Positions 24,101 to 38,300 of a DNA stretch of 64,000 bases are shown here, piece after piece (position 1 is the first letter of the stretch; each line of letters opens with the position of its first letter). The DNA comes from Burhinus oedicnemus (lineage: Eukaryota > Chordata > Aves > Charadriiformes > Burhinidae), in the NCBI GenBank assembly GCA_008921705.1, contig VFFE01007186.1, forward strand, positions 1,675,122-1,739,121, given 5' to 3'. The translations under genes and the position numbers were made by a program. The notes beneath the pieces were generated by a model that searched no databases, was not told where the DNA came from, and was given only the letters and a program-made list of their open reading frames with translations.

Positions 24101-27100
24101 TTAAATAGCATAAAGAGTGCATTTTTAAACCTCATCAACTAAGTATCAGATCAAAATTGCTTACAGGTGGATTTATGTACAGGTTATTACAGATTTATAG
24201 AACAAGAATAAGTCACAAGATTGGTATCTAATTTTATTTTCCCATCTATAGCACTGAGGTACTAATAGATATTTTTGTAAAAAAAATGACAAATGCTGAT
24301 GGAAATTATGATATAAATGTATACTACAGTTCAGTTGTTGGGTTTTATAAATGCTTTAGTCATGCAAATGTAATAACTGAAATGAATCATTATGCAGAAA
24401 AAATAATCTCAGGCCAATTATAGACAAAGCTGAAGTATGGTCTGGTAGTATAGCCCTTTGAGCAGAAGGCACTTAAAATCTGAAGCCTTATATGGTCCAG
24501 TTAGACAGGGAAAGATGAACGTCTCAGCCCTTATATGCAGATCAAGAGCACATATTAGAAGTCATTATTGAAAATTTACATATGTGCAACAAAAAGTGTG
24601 GACAATATAGATGTATGAGATCAGAATTTGTGAGCATTTCACTTTCTGTGTAGCATCTATCAATCTGTGGCTGCATTCCTGGAACACTCAGAGTTTGGGG
24701 CCTAAAAAGTAGACCACATTGTACATTATTTCTTTAAACTTATTATAAAATAATAGTTTGATCAGTAACATTATGTCTTCACATTGAATCCTAATACAAA
24801 AGTTACTATTTATTTTGTTTTGCATTTGGAAGAGGCACAGGATAATTTCTATATTTAATATTTAATATTGAATTGGTTAAGTCTGGCTATCAGGAAAAAA
24901 ATGAGGAAGGTGAAGTGTGAAAAATTGCCATCTTTCACAGCTTTAGAACGTTGGCTCTGTTGTCTGGCATAATTAAGTCAACAGTCTGCTGGTCTGCTTC
25001 CAGGCACTTTGTCAACTGTTCTCTCACTGCCACCAGTAAATTAATAGGACTGTGCTTTTCCCAAGGGACACTGTATGCAGAATGAGAATTTTCTTGTCCC
25101 TTGGTCTGCTGCTGGTGAAGTGGTGATGGGCGGTAATGCTCAGTGGGTAAGAGCTGTCAGGTCATTTGCTCTATTATAGTTGGACCATTCACACTATTAT
25201 AGTTAGATGTGATAACACTTACCTTCTTTATCATCAGGGGTTTACTGTATCCCAACTGCTAGCATTGTCTCTAAGGTAATAGACAACAACTGTAAGGTCA
25301 ATTTTTTTGCCACAAAACAAAAAAGAAGACAATCTTTTTAGGCATTTTCAAGTTGTTGTGAGTGTTAGAGCTGCTTGATATTCATCAGGGTTTTATACAG
25401 GCTCATAAGATTTCATAAAATTCTTTATTTTAGTTTTGGCTCATACAGCTTTTCATCGGTGGAGTTTTCGTCTTTGTCAGCTTTGAGTTTAAATTAATCC
25501 TAATACTACTAGTTTTCACCTGCTTTTTTTGAACTCAAAGTCATACAAACACTGACATTTGTGATCAGTTCACTGGAAAACCATAGAAGAGTTTAAATTT
25601 ATCTTTCTTAGAAATGCAGTGATAGCCACAGGAGTGCATAGGTTCTGGCCTTACCCTGCACTAGGAAAATAACCTTCTGTAACTAACTTGACTGGGGTCA
25701 GGATTAGCACTTTTATTGTCCAAGGTTTTATTACACTGAAGTAAACAAATCCTTAGCAGAGATGGATCAAGTACAAGGTGTAGACTGCCTACCTAGAAAG
25801 AAATCTGACAGAAAAATTGCAGAGGGTCCATATTGTACTGGAAGTTGTACTACTGAACTGGATAAAAGCCTTTGCGCAGCTATTTGTGGCAGAAGCCAAG
25901 ACATGGAAAAGCTTTGTAGCTGGAGCATGACAAATGCTGAAAATTTATTTGGAAGATTCAGAAATTTCTTGATCCATGCAGGAGTGTCGTTTTCAGTTAA
26001 GAAACCAATCATCAGGTGAAAACATTGTCTATTTTTGTTGCAAGTTTCTATTTTAAAAGTAAAAGATGTGTAGTTAAAGAACTAACAGTGGGCTAATTGG
26101 GAGCAAATTATTTTTTATAGACTGCCAATTAGGTTAGTGCCAGGGTTGTGAGAGAAACAGCAAAAAGCAGGGCAACAAAACAAAAGGAAAAGAGATATTA
26201 TTTTTTTTCTTAATGTCACTGTTAGTTAGCAGTGAATGTTAGCAAAGTCAGCTGTTCTTGCTTGTTTGTACAGGACTCCATTCACCACTTGGAACAACAC
26301 TAAAAAGAGAACAAATCACTAGTAAAAGAATGGTAGTGGTCCTACACCTTCTGACAAAGGAGTTGGACAAAAAAGGAACAGAATGATGTCACTTAAGAAA
26401 AAGAGATTTAAATTATGCATAATTTCTGTTGCTCATTTTTTTGCTTATTTGCTATTTATTACTCCCCAATATTAAAATAATCCCCCAAAAATATTTAATC
26501 AAGGAAACAAAATACTATATATTTACCAAAGCATAATTTGATATACATACCCACCCAAACAATAACAAAAATAAAACCACAAAACAAATAAATTGGTCAA
26601 ATTCTCACACTTACTTGGACTTTTATGATTTTCCCTTGTTATATGCAAGTATAATGTTGTGCCATAACAGTCAATATAATCAAATCTTTAAATTTTCCCT
26701 TCATGTTTATTACATTTTGAGCTCCATTTATCAGAATACCAAGTTAAGAAAATAATATAAAACCTACTGTTTATTTTCTTACGGTGAATGGGAATGAACT
26801 CTAAATAATTAATCCATTTATGTTGGTTTTCCTATACAGCATAAATTAACAGCTCTTGTTTTTGCAGTTCTTGGTATTTACTAACTTTGTAGAGGACTTT
26901 TGAAGATATTTCAATAAGTTTTTAAATTTCAATTAAGTTCCCTTTGTTAATGTGAAATAGAGAAAAAAATGCAAGCATGAACATAGAGGTAGTTAACCTT
27001 CTATGAACACTTGCACATACCTCCATTCATTGTTATCACCTGTTTCTCTGGACAGAAACACTAACTCCGCTCTACCTTAAAATATTTCTTTAAACTTATA

Positions 27101-30100
27101 AAATATTGTCATATCTGTAAGTAATCTGGCAAAAAATATACAATTGCAGCTGAAAATGCTCTCTGGATTTATGTAACATTTCATGTCTTCTTCTGAGTAC
27201 AAGTATGCTTACATGCCACTCTTCTATTTATGCCTCTCTGTTGAATTTGACCAAAATACTTGTTTCTTGTGAGCCTTGTTCAAAGGTGTATTAATGCTGG
27301 CAAAAAGCCACTTTTTTTTCCTTAAAAACACACAGTAAACCCAAAGGCCAATAATAATGACAATGCTGCTTATGAAACAACAAGTTTAGAATTATTCAAT
27401 TCATTGTGACTTTAATTTGGTTTATGAGAAGACAGACACCAATTCCAGTGAGGTTCAGAAAGCTCAAAGTGCACCCAGCTGATCCCCGCTAGTCTTCTGG
27501 GGTACAAGCTTTGAAACATCCCTCTTTTCCTGTGTAATCAGAAACAGAGCTTTTGCCATACTGGAGAAGTTCTGATGCAGACGCAGGAAAAAACACAGGG
27601 AAGATTCACTACTTCTGCTGTAAATGGTTGTGACTTTGGACCAATAATAGATTAAAACAGGCCAGCAAGAATAGATTAAAACAAGCCACAAGGTCTAACT
27701 ATGGCCAAGTGAAAAAAAAGGCCAGCTAGACCCATGTAGATGCTACAAATTATTGCTGCAATGGAAAGGAATTATAAACAACCAAAGTGGATCTATAGAG
27801 TAAAATAATTGGTACTGAGGACACAAAAGCCATGTTGTACTCACTATTTCAGGGTTTTTGCTCCAGAGCACCTCTAGTCCAGCCAGTTCCACAGAATGCA
27901 TGCCCAGTTGTGCACTTCCAGAATGCGTTTTTAAGATGAGTTTTATTCTAAAAGTATCTAGTTTATGAGCTCCAAGATCTCTCCATGATGTAAAGAAAGC
28001 TCTACTTGCTACCTAAGCATACATTTGATTTAAACTAAGCCACTAGTGTCTACATACTGTAACATAGAACTCCATTGACTCCCATCCGTGATGGCTGAAC
28101 CAGAAGGTCAGATCTGAAGCTGCAAGGGTGAAACAATAACGTTTGCTTAGCAGTGCCTAAGGATGAGTCAGGAAGGAGCTGTGAGCTGTAAAGAGGAATA
28201 GATGGGCTTGATTAGCAGTCAAATGGGTTCCAAAGCAGAGGAAGAGTTGACCCCTTTTATATACTTCCGTACTTAAATACTTGTGGAAGTACTTAACCAT
28301 GTAAAAGACCCACGGTTAATTTACATTCAAAGACCAAAATGTCCTGATGATTGCCCTAGCAATTTGAAGCTATCTGAGGAGTGGAAGACAAGGTGAAGAT
28401 GACCTCCATTCTTCCTTGAAGCTCTCCCATTCTTCATAGATCGCATCTCCCAGAATTGCTCTGAAAGGTCACTGTTACACGTTTCCAGAAGGGTGTATAT
28501 CTCAAATTTTTGAGTATACCTGAGATGTGCTTAGATTCAACCTCCCAAGTCCCCTTCCAAACATACACATAAGACTGTAGCTAGATGAACGATGGAGGAT
28601 CAACCTACAGATTCCTTCACATTCCCGTAAAACTTTGCTAGACTGAATGAGAGCAGGTTATTGAGCTAGACTTACTCACTTTATAGAAAGATCTAAAATA
28701 TTTTTATTATTTCATAATTTTATGCAGCTTATTATGACTGAATTCTGACTTTCATAAGAACCTTCATGATTTTTTTCTAGTGGAAAACAAACACGATATG
28801 TTCTCTCCCTTTGAACAGAGATACAGACAAATAGGGAAGTTCTCAAGTCCTGTAATCACCAACAGTCCTACATATTCAATAAAAATTAACTAGCATATCT
28901 TGTGTTCTGACTATCAGCTAATTGTAATGAGCTACTTATGAGTGATTTATGGCCAGAAAGTATTTGCTGGCATCATTCAGTAGATAATTAGGAAAACAAT
29001 CTCAAATATTCCAAGCCACTCATAAACAATTGTGAAGAGACAAAAAGTCAATGTTTCTTGAGTGTTTTCTTTGACAAAATTTATTGCCCTAGTTTGACTT
29101 ACAGGCTTCTATATCCTGATCTACAAAATCCATGGCAGTTTTTAGACTGGACTATTGGAACCTTGTATTTATGCTTCCCCACACATACTGTATAGGATAT
29201 TTTTGCCATTTCAAGCACTTTTATCATGGATGTAGATAATATAGCCAGAAGTTTTCAATATAGATAACCATTTTAATTACAGATAACCACGTTTTTAACT
29301 ACCTCTCCCCTAACCACCATCATCACTTTTTTAAAAAGCTTATGTCTACCTTTAATGGCTCATTTTTAACCAGTTATTTTTCTAAAAACTATGCGTATGT
29401 TCTAATTACCATGAGGAATGTTTGAATTCACAGCCTAATCTAAACCCCAGTAAAGTCAGCTACTGCCTTCTTTGGCTGAAAGGTTGTGTTCAGTTCTGAA
29501 AAGACTGGAAATCTTTAAAATATGTTACAAGGTCTATTTCTAAATTAAATACAACCTGCAACTCAACAGAGTGAGGTAAAGACAACAGCTATTTATTTTC
29601 TGACGGCAAACTTATATCATTCTCAGACATATCTGTATTTAAAGTAGGTTCAGTCTACGTTTCATTTGATGGGTCTATCAGCATTTTTGTTACAAACCTA
29701 ACTATTAGTGGGTTTGTCATGTGTTTGTTTTAATTGACTACCATTCCAGCCTACATGGAATATGTTTATATATTACGGAAGAATTTATGTATTCTAAAAA
29801 CTCCTAAGGAGGAGGGACTACTGTGGATTTTCTACTAAAATAAACTTGTTTTATTTGGGAGGTTCGAAACTGCATTACATCATTCTTCTATCTAGTTACA
29901 CTTAAGAGTGAAATTTTAGGACTCAGGAAGAAGCGGAAACAGACACTATTTGCAAAAGGTCAAGTCTGGGGACACCAAAAAATTCTTTTGGATTTTCTAG
30001 TGTAACATACTGATGTTTGGAGAGTGGTATGGGCCTTCAAATATCATATGGGAGATTAAGAACCTATTATATAAAAAATGAAAAGTAATGGCTCTAAAAA

Positions 30101-32967
30101 TCTATATATGTCAATGCACTTGACTTGATTGTCATTAGATGGGAAATAGCTTCAAGGAAGGCATTGCACCGACTGGATTAGGGGTGAGGGGTTTAACAGT
30201 AACAGCCTATCGTAAGGACAGTAAGCAGATATTCTCATTTCAAACAACCAAAGCAACAGAAAATTGTCATGCTTGAGATTCAGGAGGCGGATGAAATGTG
30301 AGTGATTAATCTGTCAACTTCATGTGGTATAACAACATATAATCTGGAGTAAGAGAGGGATAAATTCACACCCATGTTTTACATGTTCTTTTTTTTTCCC
30401 TGCAGCTTATTTTTAGATTTTTTTTATAACTTGCTTAAATGATGTGGTTAAGGATTTCACTAGGAGGTTATCATATTATTATCCTGTTTCTGAAATACTC
30501 ATTGAAATTTCTATCTGTCCAAAAATATTAGCTGTGTGACAGTTTTTTCTTAGTATCCTTATCAATTTCAAAGGTTATGCTACACCTTTAAAAAATCTGG
30601 GCCAAAACCATGGTCTTTGCAAAAATTTAATAGGTCTTAAAAACAAACTAGTTGAAATAAGAGAGCTTCTTGTAAAAAAGTAAGAAGTCACCTTTGGGAA
30701 TTCCTTCTGTCCAGTCAGCACTCATTCTGGTTTTAATCTCTGGTTTTACCCTTTGAATTATTAATATTATGCTTCTTCACTTGTTCGTTTTCTTTTTTGT
30801 ATGAACATCTTTTTAATATATATCTGTCATTGCTGCTGATTTTCATGAAACTTCTCTCAGATACTTAGTATGTTGTATGAAAACAGTATGACTAACATTT
30901 CAGATAAAAATCTGAATCTTTTGGAGATTCATGCTAATAACATGAAAATAAAATTCAAGATCTTTAGTCCAGAACAGTATTTCTTAATAGAGGTTTAAAT
31001 GCTATGTTGGCATTGCTGCCTTTTCATTCTTAGAAAAGTTCAGAGCCAAGAATGCATTGGCTTTCACTGAGCTCAGTTATGAGTGAGTCTGGTCTTGCTT
31101 ACTTTCAGCTCTTCAGGACTGAGCGGAACCCTGTTTTCACTGTCACTTCTGAAGCATGATTTGCAAGGTAGAACTAGATCATGATCACATCTCAAAAGAT
31201 TACTTAAGATCAGGAGTCATAGACTAAGGGTGGACATAGCAGATAATTGTTGTTTTGTCATTCTCTTTTGCTCAAAGTTCTATGGCAAGATGACTGGTGT
31301 GCAGGTGATTTGAGTGTACAAGGTGTCACAGGACTTAAGATACAGCTAAAAGTGAATATTGAGCACAGCAGATCTATAACATTGTACTCAGAAAATGTAG
31401 CATGGTTGATATTGTAGCTGCAGGGAATTACACCTGAATTGCTCAAAGACAAAGTTTAGTATTTTCCTCTCTTTTGACCTTAGTCTGGATTTCGGAGCTG
31501 AGGTGATTTTCAGTGTTGGCAAGAAGATAGAGATGGTGGTATTATTGAAATTTATTTCCTGACTTAACTCTCCAAAGAGGTCAAGGAATTGAATGACAGT
31601 CTCTGCCAGGGTCCAGTGGCATTCTGTGAGAAAAATTAGTATTTAAGTCCTCAAAGCAGAATCTTGTCAGAGGCTCTTAATTCTCCTGCAGGCACTGTAG
31701 CATTAACAAACAGCTCACTGCAACTTGGGTTATAGCTGGTTCATGGTGATGTGCCGTTCTATTTATGAGCTGTTCATTTCGGCTAACACAGAGAAACATT
31801 TGCTGAATGGAGAAGTATTTGCTACCAGACACAATTATTTTAGCAGAACGTTAATAAAGAAAAACCACGGGAGCTTGGAGCTGCACTCCTTAAACACACT
31901 GACATTACGTAATGCTAATAACAGTATTTTCCAGGCTAATGTTATTATGTCAGAGCATATCTAATATGTGCAATTGGAAACCTGCTATTTATTTATCATT
32001 TGTATCAAATCCTAAAGAAAAACTAAAAACACCTACAAGATTAATTCAGGTTCACCACAGGAGAAACAAACTATACATGTGCATTCTTTACCAAATCAAA
32101 GGAAGATATTTTCTGAGCTGATTGAATTTACATAAGAAGTTCTGAAAACTTGTCATGGAAAATGTTACACTCATTCAGAAAAGGCTTTTATATTATTTTC
32201 AAAAAATACTAACTATTTAAAATCTTCATAACAGAAAACAGCCAGGTCTGTGATGTGCTGTCTCTTAGCTGCTACGATATGTGATAAACTCCCTGTTTAG
32301 CCATGAACTGTTCTAATTTATCTTCTCTGTGAGTCTGCCAGGGACAGCTGCCTGTAAGAGAAGTACACTTTGTTTTCTTTCGTACCACTAGCATCCCCCT
32401 CCACTACACAGGTACAGAAATAGCTGGGCCTCAGCAGAGGACACTGGCAGAAGCTGGATGGCTACATAGCTCTTACGGGCTCAGACCACAGCAACATTCT
32501 CCTCTCAGTGTCAGTAACCATCAGGCTTGACCTTGTATGCACCTTTTGGGAAGAACCGCCTCAAACTTAATTTGACCATGCATGAAGAACTTGTATCAGA
32601 ATTTTCGTCAAGTTGTTAAAGCATGTCCAAAAAGACTTTCCAGCCTGGCAAACTCAGTTTTGAAATGGAAGCACTAGACTAAGAGAAGAGTAATTTTTCT
32701 CACTGGACTGTCAGTAAAATGCACAGCACTAGAGTTCCTATAAAATCTTAAAGTGACATTAAAATGCTGCTTCCACTGTTCTGGTAGCATAGCCTTTTAA
32801 GCCACAAAAGCCACAGCAGTTTCTATATTTGAAAATAAGTGCCAGTGAACAAAGTAAAAGAAATAAATCTTTCGTAATAGAAAGGGACATGGGGAATGGA
32901 GGAAAGTAATTTCCTTCATGTTCTATTTACCATATAACATTTTTCTGAAATCAGACTTTGGCAACTT
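21191..32967. other. unique AT-rich non-coding sequence
   Basis: Nearly 12 kb in which I recognise no gene, RNA or mobile element. Scattered frames of 60-140 codons carry no domain or family motif and overlap each other on both strands. Stretches rich in homeodomain-type cores (around 22.2, 24.36-24.43, 28.9-29.0 and 31.69-31.97 kb) are noted as possible conserved non-coding elements by eye only. Confidence 0.55.
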
Positions 32968-33030
32968 TGGGATTGGACTAGATGATCTCCAAAGGTCCCT
33001 TCCAACCCCTACCATTCTATGATTCTGTGA
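32968..33030 (+). mobile_element. CR1 LINE, very short 3' end fragment
   Basis: About 63 bp of CR1 3' UTR in plus orientation. It contains ggactagatgatctcc, then ggtcccttccaacccc, and ends in attctatgattctgtga, two units of the tail repeat. It has no coding part. The next CR1 fragment (33646-33820) faces it tail-to-tail. Confidence 0.9.
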
Positions 33031-33645
33031 ACCATATGCTTATATAATGATAGTTTACGTATCGAGAATAGTATCAATACTATATCTACAACAGCACCAT
33101 GCTTTTTCTAATGCCTTTTGTGCTATTCCTTAAGTTTGCATTTGAGTGGGCATTGAGAATATAGAACAGCTGGTCATGTCTAATAATCTTAAAGATGCAC
33201 ACATGCTTATTTGTTTTGTGCCGTCTTGGTAATTTAGGAAGATACTGGCTACAAGGAAAAGAGTAATCTGAAAACAAGGTATTTGGAAAACAATTCAGAA
33301 AATAACATTTTCTAAAATTTGTATAGGATAGCAAATCTTACTATCAGACAGACAGACAGATTAACTATTACTTTTGAAATCAAATAGCTTGCATCTGAAT
33401 TTAAATGCTCAGAGCTGTTTAATTACATGTACATGATATCATTGAAGAATATTACACAGCCTCGTTATTCATTATTGTAATAAGCAAAAGTGTTTTAACT
33501 ATGCAAATTAAGTGTAGTTCAATATAATAAATTTAAAATATAACAAAAGAATCAGTATTGCTTTATTTTTCATAACAACTGCTCACCACATATTTTTATA
33601 ATGCTTCATGAAATTGCTTAGTAACATTCTAAAACTTGTAAGCAA

Positions 33646-33820
33646 ATCATGGAATCACAGAATCACGGAATTTTCAGAATTGGAAGGGACCTCTAGAGAT
33701 CATCTAGTCCAACTCCCCTGATGACGCAGGAATGCCTACAGCACATTACTCAGGACTGCATTCAGGCGGGTCTTGAAAATCTCCAGAGAAGGGGACTCCA
33801 CAACCTCCTTGAGCAGGGGA
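33646..33820 (-). mobile_element. CR1 LINE, 3' end fragment
   Basis: About 175 bp of a CR1 3' end in minus orientation. It starts with tail-repeat units (atcatggaatcacagaatcacgga), then gaagggacctctagagatca and tctagtccaactcccc, and reaches into the last codons of ORF2 (tcttgaaaatctccagagaa, then ggggactccacaacctcctt). The upstream boundary is approximate. The subfamily differs from copy A in the sequence next to the tail. Confidence 0.9.
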
Positions 33821-35362
33821 TTAAAATCGAAAGGAGGAAGATGGTATAAAAATGTATTTTTATAAAAAAATTAAGATTTTAATGTGACAAATACTACATG
33901 TGGTTTGGTACAAATTCTGTTAACTCATCTTTAAGAGAAGTCTCTTTTATTCAGAAAAAGGTAACCTAAGTTAGTGTATTAACTCTAGGTTTATGCTGGT
34001 TCCTAGATTTATAGGAAAAATTAACATTTTTCTAAATTATACCATTTGAAAATGTTCTTTGTTTTCCTATATATAATGTAGGGATCGTTTATTAAACTAT
34101 GTTCTTTAATTTTTTATGTATTTTTCTTTTTCCCATTGTTATCCACCATTACCTCACAAAAAAGACTTTCCTTAGCTGGGCAGTAATATAACACTGGTCT
34201 GTTTCCACAGTGACACCTACGGAGTGGTCTCTGTTTCACTGGCTGACTTTGTGTCACTGTCTCATTGCTAGGGCTGTGCTGATTGCTTTACTCTAGTAAT
34301 TATTTATTTAACCAGTTTGAGTTCTTGCTATCACCCATTGATTCCTGAGATAATAACAAGAAAACAGTAAGTTCTAAATCCAAGCCAGTAAGCATATTTT
34401 TGAAGGTTAGAATGTGCTTTCTTTGGCCAAAGGAAGAAGTCTTAGGATTTGGGGTACTTCCTGCCACATTTCGGCTAGAATATGGCAAAAGGCATCCAAG
34501 AATTTTCATATAGGATATTATAATTAGATGCTAATTACATTCCATTAATTACATTTGAGTAGGCACCCAAGGATGATTCATGTTTAATGATTCTGTGGGC
34601 AACCTCCCTGTGACACATTTTTCCAGATTCTTTAAAACCATTGTCATTGTCATTAATATGCATAGCTATGTTGAACATGATCCTTTATAATTAATCACCA
34701 GACTCGAATCTTAAGAAAGTTTACAATTTATCATTGTTCTTTAGAAAGACATAGGTATATATGACCTCTAATAATAGGACAACACATGCTAGGAGCAAAG
34801 TTAGTACATTCACACATCAGAAAAACCAGATCTGCAGTGTATGACATGAAATCTAAAATTCAGCTGGAAAATTGAACAGGTAAAATAATTCCTGTCTGGA
34901 TTATAAAAATTTGAAGTTTTTCTACTCAGTTAGAGGCTTATATAGTCATATGTTGGGGGGTTTTTTCATTCTACGCTTCTCAAAATTTCTCTGTCGTCAC
35001 CTCCTCTTTCAACTTGTCTCTTCAGCGAGAGTGATGTACTTCTTGAAGCCTATATTGAGATGAAATCTCATTAACTTCATTTAGACTTTCTAGTGAGAAA
35101 TGACTTATTACACACTTATGGTCCACTGCAAAAGATCTGGGAGGCATCCCACCTTTCTTACAGTTTCTCCTGAAGTTTCCAGGAGAGGTCAGGCACCCAC
35201 TGACTGTGTATACTGCTGTTGGTCACCTCTGCTATCCAGGGACCAGTTGTGATGGATGGGACCTTGAATTGCAGGTCATTTAAGGAATGCAAACTGCTCC
35301 CTATATAAAGCAAATGCCATAATTAACTTGGTTTGTTAAGCTTATTCTTATATTTTTTTGTT

Positions 35363-35390
35363 CTCTCTCTCTCTCTCTCTCCCTTTCTCC
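35363..35390 (+). repeat. (CT)n dinucleotide run
   Basis: A short pyrimidine dinucleotide tract of about 10 units, followed by less regular pyrimidine sequence. Confidence 0.85.
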
Positions 35391-38300
35391 TGTTCGAATT
35401 ATTCTCACATTACTCTCTACAGAGTCGGACAACTTTAACAGTCAGCTAATTTGCCTTTCACCCTGACCACTACACCCCAAACAGCACATACAGAGCAAAT
35501 TAACTCATGCTTTCATGAGGTAAAAGAGACAGATGTGAAAACTGACAAAGTAAGAGGGAATTGACCTCAGATTGCTTTCCTACCCAAGTAGTCTGACTGA
35601 TGGGAACAGAAGACCTGTTGCCTTTACTTCTTTACTTAATTGTGAAGAAGAGAGTGAATTCTACATCAGTTCTGAAATATGAATTTTAAGGAATCTGCAT
35701 GGCCTCCTCTTGGTAGCATGACTTGGGCAACTACAGGTGAGAGAGAGCCCAAACACTGTCCATTCTGAGAAGGTATTTGCCCTTCTGATAAGGTGGTGAA
35801 GGTTGCTTAGGGTGGCTATCAATGAGGGAAAATGTGCAGTTGTGGGGAGAGGCCTTGTAATGAGAAGAGGTAACAGGTCAGCCATCCCAGCTTGGCACGA
35901 GGCCCTTACACAGCCAGTCCTGCCACAGCCTGGGAGAACAGGGACACTGTGCATGAGCAAGGGACCTGGCAGAGGTTTTCTCACTGCTGCGCAGGGCAAA
36001 TTTAAAACACACGAATTGAGAGGTTTTTTTCCCCAAAAAAATTTCAAGTGAGTGAAGTTAATGCTAATAGCACTATGGCTATCCCTTGCACAGAGTTTGG
36101 ATTTCACGTAGATCTCTATTTTCAGTTGTTTCCTGATGACAAAACCAAGAGGCTTCTTGTTTTCCTTCAGATCCCCCTCTGAGAGTGATGTATTCACTTC
36201 ACACTTGGCAGGAAGAATTCAGTTACCTGACTGCAGTGGCTGGAGCCAGCTCCTCTCAGCACCCCAGAGCAAGCACACGGGGATTGCTGCTGTACATCAG
36301 CATTTCCTCTGGGAACCTGCACCTCATCCCTGAATACTTTGTGAGACCTGTGCTCTTTCATCTGTATTGTTCTCCCAGGTTTTATGGGAGACACTATCCC
36401 ATCCTCCTTCTTTGTACAGATAATGAAAAGTAGACTGTTGCTGAGTGTTGGTATCAAGTGCAGGTCTGAACTTACTGTTTAAATGTCTGTGAATAAAAAG
36501 AAGCTGTATTTTTCATTTATATTAAAAAAATATATAAAATTGTGTGAGATAGATAAAATGATAACTGCTTGCAAAACATCCACAGATACAAAATGGGAAA
36601 AGGTAAAGGTAACGTTTCGTTTCACTATGCAGTAGATAAAATTGATCATGTTGTTTCAGAGTGGAAACCTTTATGAAAATCTTAACTAAAAAAAAAAAAA
36701 ACAAAAAACCCCCATCCAAACCCAAACAATACGACAGACTCAAATTATTATTATTTTTATCATTTGCTTGCCCTTTTACAGTTTGAGAACCTTGATCCAT
36801 AAAAACCTTAGCTTAGACAAAGATACTATATATATCATCAGTTAAAAGCCATTAAAGGGAAAAGAAAATTATTGCTGAAAAGGAAGAACTCTGAATATGA
36901 TATGTTTATATATGTGATTCCATTGTCACTGGTGGACTTCTACAGCTATGGATGCAAAACAAAGTGTATGAGATCAGAACAAGGTACTTTTTATTTCAGA
37001 TATCTCCAGCCTACTAGAGATACCAAGGACTGCAAACCAAGGAGGACATTTTGACATTTGATATTGACTCAATAGGGTTTTAAATAATCTGTAATGCTCT
37101 GTATGAATACTGTTTATAATGTCATTGGCAATAATAACAATAAGTAACCATTTTTTTGATATACAGCCCTTTACTTGCAGAAAATGTTGGATCCAACTCT
37201 ACATTAGCAGCACAGTAAACAACATATATTCTCATCCTTTAAAAAGATGAAGAGATATATATATGAAATTCAAGCACAACAGCTTTTTATTAAAATTCAG
37301 TAAATATAAATAATACATTTTTTTAATGTTTTGTTTTGTTTCCTTTCCCTCTCTGAATTACTCTCTGCTTTAAGGTGGATAAAGCTATTACATTTATTCT
37401 AACAGATTTGAATTCCCCTTAAGGCTTTTAGTGACTAAGAATTGTTACGGTATTCTGGCTGTGTTCAAGTCAGATTAATAGCTTGGAGTCTCTGGGAAGA
37501 AGACCAAAAATATAAATTGTAATCAATTAACATTTATTACAGACAGCTTGTGGCTGAATAAATTTCCACTACATATTAGACAAGTTAATATTTTTTCATC
37601 TCTTTTTAGTGCTTAATCATAATCTTGATAAAATCAGCTTCAAACATGATTTTATATAAAGATATGGTACTAAATTTACCATAATCTAGATATTATATTA
37701 ATTATTTCAAATAAATAATAGTGTGCAAGATGGGGGGGAAGGGAAGTGTGTGTATGTCTTACGATCTCTTATAATTAGGATTAATCCCAAGTATGAACCC
37801 ATGCAATACTGTCCCAGACATAGCTGAAAAAGTCTGTTTTATTTTATGTTCCTTCTCAGTTAATTATCCATTAACCTAAGTATTGCATTTGTTTGGCTGT
37901 CATTTGGTGTACAAATACATTTTTAAACTGATGAGTCAAATTGTTGATCAACTGCAAATGTAAACAACCAACCAGTAACTTATATATTCTATATTATGTA
38001 ATTATAACTGAGTGTAATGGGGATCTTGATGCCGCACTATGAGCTCAAATAAGATTGGAATCATCAGCTAAGATCTAATTCTGAATGCCTAAATTGGAGG
38101 CATTCCTTCGACCTCAATGTTTACTTAACTTTCACAGCTAAGATTTCATTGACTAATTGCTTTCAGATATGACATCACACAAACAAAAAAAAAGGAAAAC
38201 AAGAAAGTGTGTTATTTAAAACAAAACCCCTGCTAGGTCTACAAAGTATAACATATAAAATGCCTTTTAGGTGTTAGAAAACAATAATCTTATCCTTGTT

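Noticed and set aside
33347..33363. Short gacagaca run, considered as a microsatellite
   Set aside because: Only about four units; too short to list as a repeat.
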